Assembly (NCBI GenBank): GCA_021778375.1
Contig: JAJYCM010000065.1
Coordinates: 1-11,368, forward strand
DNA from: Bacteroidota bacterium
GTDB lineage: Bacteria; Bacteroidota; Ignavibacteria; Ignavibacteriales; Ignavibacteriaceae
Direction of reading: 5' to 3'
Length of the DNA: 11,368 nucleotides
The notes below the pieces were generated by a model, which was given only the letters and a program-made list of their open reading frames with translations, was not told where the DNA came from and searched no databases. Numbering within the stretch: position 1 is the stretch's first letter; the number at the start of each line of letters is the position of its first letter. A program made the translations under genes and the position numbers. Below, piece after piece: positions 6,947 to 11,368 of this stretch.

Positions 6947-9010
6947 TTACTTTGGCTCAAAAATGCTATCCTTCAAGCCAGTGTTCACCTTAATAGAGGT
7001 AACTATAAAATCAAGGTGTTGTGGTCCTAGAGTTTGCTTAAGAGAAAAGGGATACTTAACTCCGTCGACATCACGATAGTCATCAAAAAAAGTATCCTGA
7101 GTAAAAGTACCCTGCGGAACAGTAATTGCTTTTGATTCTTTTACTTTTAACCATGTTTGTGTATCATAATATTGGATCCACTTTGTCCCCGAAGGGAGAA
7201 TCATATCAATTTTATAAGCTTCTTTTCCATTAACTTTTTCAACATCTTCTAATTTTAGTTTTATGCCAGAAGTTCTGATATGGGTTAGCAAATCAAGCAT
7301 CGATTCATATCTTAATTTTTCAAGCTCGCTCCCTTTTACTTCTATTGACTTCCCTGATATTTTCATTAAACCAGTTTTGCCATTATAATAAATATCTTGT
7401 TTCATTGCGCCAGCAGACACTTCCTGCATCATTTTATCCGGAGTTTTCTGATATATCACCATAGAAACAGCCATGCCCTGAACGCTTCCGGTCATTTCTG
7501 TTGTTCTATCTTTTACCTTTCGCAGGTTTTCTTTTCCACCGATTGCATCAATATAATGATCGATTACTTTTTCTGCAGTAAGACCCACCGGTATAGTACT
7601 TTTAGTTGTATCTACAATATTTCCAAAAGTATCGTAATATTTAACCGGGCCAAACTGAGCCAAGCCTTTAGAAACTTGATCCGCATTGCCCACTACTAGA
7701 ACATACGAGTTATCCGGAAGTACATATTTATCTGCTTCTTTCTTGATATCTTCGGTTGATACATCGGCAATGTTTTTTAAATAATTTTGGTAATAGTCTA
7801 GTGGTAAATTATATTTTGCAATATTGATAGCGAATGCCGCGATTGTTTGGGGCTGTTCCAACGAAATTGCAAAATTTCCGGAGATGTAATTTTTTGCACG
7901 CTGCAGTTCATTTATAGAAACCTTCTCCTTTTTGATGCGGTTCATTTCAAATAAAATTCGAGCAATAGAACTATCGGTTACATCATTTCTAACATTTGTA
8001 TAAGCATCAAAAGAACCAACTTGCTCATCTGAGGATAAACCGGAGTATGCGCCGTAAGTATATCCGTGATCTTCCCTTAAATCCTGAAACAATCTAAACG
8101 AATCGCCACCCAAAATTGTATTCATTACACTGGCACTTATTATGTCTTTACTTCCCGGTTGTAACTGCACGGGATAGGTAATGTTTATTGCAGATTGAAC
8201 AGCATTTGGTCTATCAACTATAACAACTTCCCTTTGCGAGGGTGGCTCAGGGGTTTTATAAGTAAACTTTGGAATGTTTCCTTTCTGCCAGTCGCCAAAA
8301 TATTTTTCAACTAAAGATTTCGCTTCGTCATTTGAAATATCTCCGACAACGGCAAGGTAAGAATCATTAGGATGAAAATATGTCGAATAATAATCTTCAC
8401 ATTTTTTAAGAGAAATATTTTGAATTGTTTTCTCTGTCATCACTTCTCCGTACGGATAATTTTTTCCATACCTTAAGACATCGCCCACTACGCCAGAAAT
8501 AGCACCGGGATCGTCTTTGGAGGCTTCTAAGTCAGACTTCATCCTTAGCGTAATTTTATCTAATTCAGATTGTTTAAACACTGAATTCTTAACAATATCG
8601 GACATAAGATCAAGCAAAGTTGTTACATGATCTTTAAGCGCCACTGCAAAAACCCCTTTTGACGAGGTTGATAACGAAGCACCAAGGAAATCTATCTGAT
8701 TATCTATTTGGTCTTTTGTTCTTGTTTTCGTTCCGGTACCCAAAAGCTTTCCCACCGCAGAAATATAGCCTGTTTCGTCACCCTGTATAATAGGTGTTCT
8801 ATTGATAACTAAATAAAATGCTACTCGAGGAAGTTTATCGTTTTCAATAACAAAAACTTTCAAACCGTTCGGAAGCTCAAAGGTATCATACTTGCCAAGT
8901 TGAATTGCCGGCGCTGGTCCTGGTTTGGGAGGCTTTGAGCGATCTATCTGGGAAAAAGATGTTGAAGCAAACCCAGCCATAAGCATCATAAATAAAATTC
9001 TTCTTAACAT
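6947..9010 (-). CDS. Non-catalytic M16 peptidase subunit with R/Y pair and C-terminal extension
   Basis: Exported partner of the zinc peptidase encoded just upstream. The N terminus (MLRRILFMMLMAGFASTSFS) is a signal peptide with likely cleavage before Gln21, followed by a Pro-rich stretch to about 34. M16 halves span about 40-250 and 260-460. The zinc site is destroyed: where HxxEH is expected after TG the protein has S84-A-V-G87-K88 (bases 8747-8761). The substrate-binding Arg/Tyr pair is kept: R312 and Y319 in LREDHGYTYG. Residues about 478-687 form an extra domain absent from classic M16B subunits; its pattern (AIGGKENLRKVK, then alternating beta-like strands) recalls LolA-like lipoprotein-sorting folds, a tentative call. 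The start ATG 9010 abuts the upstream stop codon and has a strong AGGAGGG at 9018-9024, seven bases away. Confidence 0.92.
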   Translation of the reverse strand: MLRRILFMMLMAGFASTSFSQIDRSKPPKPGPAPAIQLGKYDTFELPNGLKVFVIENDKLPRVAFYLVINRTPIIQGDETGYISAVGKLLGTGTKTRTKDQIDNQIDFLGASLSTSSKGVFAVALKDHVTTLLDLMSDIVKNSVFKQSELDKITLRMKSDLEASKDDPGAISGVVGDVLRYGKNYPYGEVMTEKTIQNISLKKCEDYYSTYFHPNDSYLAVVGDISNDEAKSLVEKYFGDWQKGNIPKFTYKTPEPPSQREVVIVDRPNAVQSAINITYPVQLQPGSKDIISASVMNTILGGDSFRLFQDLREDHGYTYGAYSGLSSDEQVGSFDAYTNVRNDVTDSSIARILFEMNRIKKEKVSINELQRAKNYISGNFAISLEQPQTIAAFAINIAKYNLPLDYYQNYLKNIADVSTEDIKKEADKYVLPDNSYVLVVGNADQVSKGLAQFGPVKYYDTFGNIVDTTKSTIPVGLTAEKVIDHYIDAIGGKENLRKVKDRTTEMTGSVQGMAVSMVIYQKTPDKMMQEVSAGAMKQDIYYNGKTGLMKISGKSIEVKGSELEKLRYESMLDLLTHIRTSGIKLKLEDVEKVNGKEAYKIDMILPSGTKWIQYYDTQTWLKVKESKAITVPQGTFTQDTFFDDYRDVDGVKYPFSLKQTLGPQHLDFIVTSIKVNTGLKDSIFEPK

Positions 9011-10348
9011 TTATTTTCCCTCCTTATTCTGCAGAGCTTTCGGCAAATAAAAAAGCACAACTCTATTTTCTTTTTTAAGATATTCGTTCGCAACCCTTTG
9101 TATATCCTGCTTGGTAACATCCAAGTAGCGTTGAATGTTCGAATTGATAAGATTTGTGTTTCCATAAATAACATGATACTCTGCAAGGTTTTCCGCAATT
9201 CCAGCATCAGTAGAAACCGCACTAACAGCTCTTGACTCGATTAGGTTTTTTAATTTCTGTAGCTCTTCGTCTGTAATTAAAGTCTTTTTTACCTTTTCTA
9301 TTTGATCGTCGAGAGAATTTTCCAAGTCGCTTGCATTTATTCCTGTGTTTGCAATACCAAGAGAGATAAATAATCCGGGGGCTTCAAGTCCGAATGAAAA
9401 CGCCTCCACGTCGACTGCTTTCTGCTCGCTATCGACGACGGCCTTATAAAGGCGGGAGCTTTTTCCAACGGCAAGAAGAGTCGTAAGCATGTCAAGCGGA
9501 TAAAAATCTTTTGTTCCTATTGCCGGGATATGATACGCTTCAATCACCGCCGGAAGCCTGATGTTATCATAGACAGTATCAACAATTTCCGCTGTTTGGG
9601 GCGGTTCTACAACATCCGGGCGATAAATTTTTTTTGTTCCTTTCGGAATATCGCCGAAATATTCTTTAATTAATTCTTTTGTCTTTTCAATATTTATATC
9701 GCCGGAAATTGACAAAGTAGCATTTTGGGGCACATAGTATGTATGATAAAAATTTATAAATTCAGGCAGGGTAGCTTTGTCAATATATTGAACAGAGCCG
9801 ATCGGCACCCATTTGTATGGATAAACTTTGTAGGCATACTTAAAAATATTTTCAAACACACTGCCGTATGGTTGATTATCAAAGCGTTGTTTTCTTTCTT
9901 CTTTAACCACTTTGCGTTGAGTTTCTACGGATATGCTATCTATTTTTAGATGTAGCATTCGTTCAGATTCCATCCACAAACCAAGTGATAGCTGGTTAGA
10001 TGGAAGAATTTCATAGTACAGGGTTCTATCCTGGGTTGTATTGGCATTTAACTGGCCGCCTGCATTTTGAATCATCTTATAGTAATCACCCCGGGGAATA
10101 TATTTAGATCCAGAGAACATAAGATGCTCAAAAAAATGAGCGAAGCCGGTTCTATCAGGTTTTTCATTTTTTGATCCGACATGATATAAAACTGTAATAG
10201 CAACTATTGGAGTAGACTTATCCTGATGAAGGATTACATGCAATCCATTGTCAAGATCATACTCTGTGAAATTTATTTTAACCTGGGAAAAGCCAGGAAA
10301 AATTAAAATTAAGGACAAAAGAATTGTCCATGCAAATTTCCTATTCAT
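9011..10348 (-). CDS. Catalytic M16 zinc metallopeptidase subunit, exported
   Basis: Zinc endopeptidase of the M16B (processing-peptidase-like) group, 445 residues, the usual length. The signal peptide (about 1-21) ends FPGFS before Gln22, giving a periplasmic product. The inverted zinc motif HFFEH is His71-Glu74-His75 (bases 10124-10138), following the conserved TGFA, with the distal ligand Glu150 or Glu151 in VVKEERKQR. The second half (about 200-440) keeps the fold but lacks the Arg/Tyr pair: SSRLYKAVVDSEQKAV aligns Val305 and Val312 with the expected Arg and Tyr. It should therefore need the next gene's product, which has that pair, as in the known Sphingomonas A1 heterodimer. ATG 10348 has AAGGA at 10356-10360, seven bases upstream. 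It is the first gene of a probable four-gene operon. Confidence 0.95.
   Translation of the reverse strand: MNRKFAWTILLSLILIFPGFSQVKINFTEYDLDNGLHVILHQDKSTPIVAITVLYHVGSKNEKPDRTGFAHFFEHLMFSGSKYIPRGDYYKMIQNAGGQLNANTTQDRTLYYEILPSNQLSLGLWMESERMLHLKIDSISVETQRKVVKEERKQRFDNQPYGSVFENIFKYAYKVYPYKWVPIGSVQYIDKATLPEFINFYHTYYVPQNATLSISGDINIEKTKELIKEYFGDIPKGTKKIYRPDVVEPPQTAEIVDTVYDNIRLPAVIEAYHIPAIGTKDFYPLDMLTTLLAVGKSSRLYKAVVDSEQKAVDVEAFSFGLEAPGLFISLGIANTGINASDLENSLDDQIEKVKKTLITDEELQKLKNLIESRAVSAVSTDAGIAENLAEYHVIYGNTNLINSNIQRYLDVTKQDIQRVANEYLKKENRVVLFYLPKALQNKEGK
9018..9024 (-). promoter_or_regulatory. Strong Shine-Dalgarno for the second M16 gene, inside the first
   Basis: AGGAGGG lies within the last codons (Lys-Glu-Gly-Lys-stop) of the catalytic M16 gene, seven bases before the partner's ATG. 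The junction is TAA directly followed by ATG. This arrangement favours translational coupling and balanced amounts of the two subunits. Confidence 0.8.
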
Positions 10349-10599
10349 TATGAAATCCTTGAGTTAATAAAATATCTGATAAAAGTTTATTTGAAATTAA
10401 CAGATTAGAAACTTTATTGAAATGAATTAATAATTCAAGTTAAGCGGACTAATTCAGATATAATCGTTGAGGAGAGTAAAATTCCAAGATTTTTTAACTA
10501 GATTAAATTCAAAGAATTCTTTCCTTTACTTACATCGAAACTTTGGAGTTTCTCATACATTATATAATGTGAATTAGTTCTTTAGCCAAGCTTAAATTA
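10349..10599. other. Intergenic region between gyrA and the M16 operon, with several AT-rich dyads
   Basis: This 251-base gap must contain the 3' end of the gyrA transcript and probably the promoter of the M16 operon. Four short dyads are visible: TGAATTA-A-TAATTCA (10423-10437), AAAGAATTCTTT (10511-10522), GAAACT-TTGG-AGTTTC (10537-10552) and ACATTATATAATGT (10557-10570). None is followed by a T run in the direction of gyrA transcription, so no classic terminator is seen. I could not pick one convincing promoter; AT richness gives several weak options. The M16 ribosome binding site AAGGA is at 10356-10360. Confidence 0.6.
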
Positions 10600-11368
10600 T
10601 TATTCAACCGGATTTATATCAACGTTATCTTCATCCGGAACAACTTTCGCTATATCGGCAATCATGTCGCCTTCACTCAATCGAATTACCCTAACGCCCT
10701 GAGTATTTCTTCCCATTACCCGGATGTCTTTTACGCTTTGTCTAATCACCATTCCTTTTGAGGAAATAATTACAAGCTCGTCGCCGTCGACAACATCCAT
10801 TAAAGAAATCATCTTACCGACTTTGTCACTTGTTTTAACAGTGATAACGCCTTTGCCGCCGCGTTTTGTAATGCGATAATCATTAATATCGGACCTTTTT
10901 CCGAAACCTTTTTCTGTAACAACTAAGATACTGTCATTTCTCTTAATAATAAGCAATCCGACAACTTTATCATCTTTGCTAAGTCTAACGCCTCTGACAC
11001 CGGTAGCGGTTCTTCCCATATCCCGCACATCATTTTCGTGGAAGCGAATAGCGAATCCGCTTCGCGTACCAAGTACAATATCATTATTGCCCTCAGACAT
11101 TTTAACGGCAATTAGTTTATCCCCTCCAGCAATATTTATTGCATTTATTCCACCCTTCCTAACATTTCCGTAAGCCGAGAGGACCGTTTTTTTAATGGTT
11201 CCTTTTTCGGTTGCCATTACAAGATAGCTATCGTCTTTAAATTCTTTTACAGTCACGAACGCCGCAATGTTTTCATCTTTTTCTTTTTCAATAAGATTTA
11301 ACATAGACCTTCCACGAGTAGCTCTTCCACCTTCCGGAAGTTCGTGAACTTTTATCCAGTAGCACTTT
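10600..11368 (-). CDS. gyrA: DNA gyrase subunit A, C-terminal DNA-wrapping domain, 5' part outside the window
   Basis: GyrA is the DNA-cleaving subunit of gyrase, the enzyme that adds negative supercoils. Only the last 255 residues are visible; the frame stays open to the window edge (last full codon ends at 11367) and begins KCYWIKVHELPEGGRATRGR, a clear GyrA blade motif, so the Met at 11304 is internal. About five of six beta-pinwheel blades can be read, with repeated patterns such as TEKGTIKKT, MGRTATGVRGVRLS, TEKGFGKR and MGRNTQGVRVIRLS. A TKRGGKG sequence in the second-last blade resembles a GyrA box, but the diagnostic box in blade 1 lies upstream. The protein ends with a short weakly acidic tail. 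The N-terminal tyrosine domain is outside the window. ParC is less likely, because its pinwheel is usually shorter or degenerate. Confidence 0.95.
   Translation of the reverse strand, partial: KCYWIKVHELPEGGRATRGRSMLNLIEKEKDENIAAFVTVKEFKDDSYLVMATEKGTIKKTVLSAYGNVRKGGINAINIAGGDKLIAVKMSEGNNDIVLGTRSGFAIRFHENDVRDMGRTATGVRGVRLSKDDKVVGLLIIKRNDSILVVTEKGFGKRSDINDYRITKRGGKGVITVKTSDKVGKMISLMDVVDGDELVIISSKGMVIRQSVKDIRVMGRNTQGVRVIRLSEGDMIADIAKVVPDEDNVDINPVE

Noticed and set aside
9004..9222. 72-residue frame across the M16 gene junction
   Set aside because: Frame-shifted shadow of the catalytic M16 gene; both real genes are continuous on either side.
11302..11304. ATG at 11304 as the start of a short gyrA-like gene
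   Set aside because: The frame stays open upstream to the window edge and encodes the conserved YWIKVHELPEGGRATRGR GyrA sequence, so this Met is internal.
1..11368. CRISPR array, tRNA or rRNA genes, phage or transposase genes
   Set aside because: No regularly spaced repeats, no tRNA-like or rRNA-like sequence and no mobile-element gene were recognised on either strand.

Overview
The window is ordinary chromosomal DNA, AT-rich (roughly 37-38 % G+C by eye). It probably comes from the Bacteroidota/Chlorobi (FCB) group, with Ignavibacteria-like bacteria as my best guess. This rests on a paired periplasmic M16 peptidase with a split active site, a bacterial M49 dipeptidyl peptidase III, a eukaryote-like ALDH4 P5C dehydrogenase, and intergenic hairpin repeats of a style I associate with these genomes. 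The taxonomic call is inference; there is no rRNA here to test it.

Layout. Bases 1-837 (+) hold the C-terminal catalytic domain of a prolyl oligopeptidase cut by the window edge. All other genes are on the minus strand, so they read from right to left. From the right edge: the 3' part of gyrA (10600-11368); a 251-base gap with several short dyads; a tight run of four genes (10348 down to 4252), namely a catalytic M16 peptidase, its non-catalytic M16 partner with an extra C-terminal domain, a HAD phosphatase-like protein, and dipeptidyl peptidase III; then ychF (4147-3047), with what looks like its own promoter; then pruA (2733-1102), also with a good promoter candidate. The prolyl oligopeptidase and pruA converge on a 264-base gap filled mainly by repeats.

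How the genes fit together. Four of the eight genes are peptidases or peptidase partners: prolyl oligopeptidase, two M16 subunits and DPP III. pruA carries out the second step of proline oxidation to glutamate. Together they suggest a peptide-using organism in which exported M16 peptidase acts outside the cytoplasm, DPP III trims oligopeptides inside, and proline released from peptides feeds central metabolism. gyrA and ychF are housekeeping genes. The two M16 genes meet as TAA-ATG with the second ribosome binding site inside the first gene, which fits equal production of two subunits.

I saw no new defence system, phage, transposase gene, CRISPR array or RNA gene. The most interesting items are the reciprocal loss of active-site halves in the M16 pair, the fused C-terminal domain, a REPIN-like inverted repeat at 877-986, and a second repeat type present in two copies flanking pruA.
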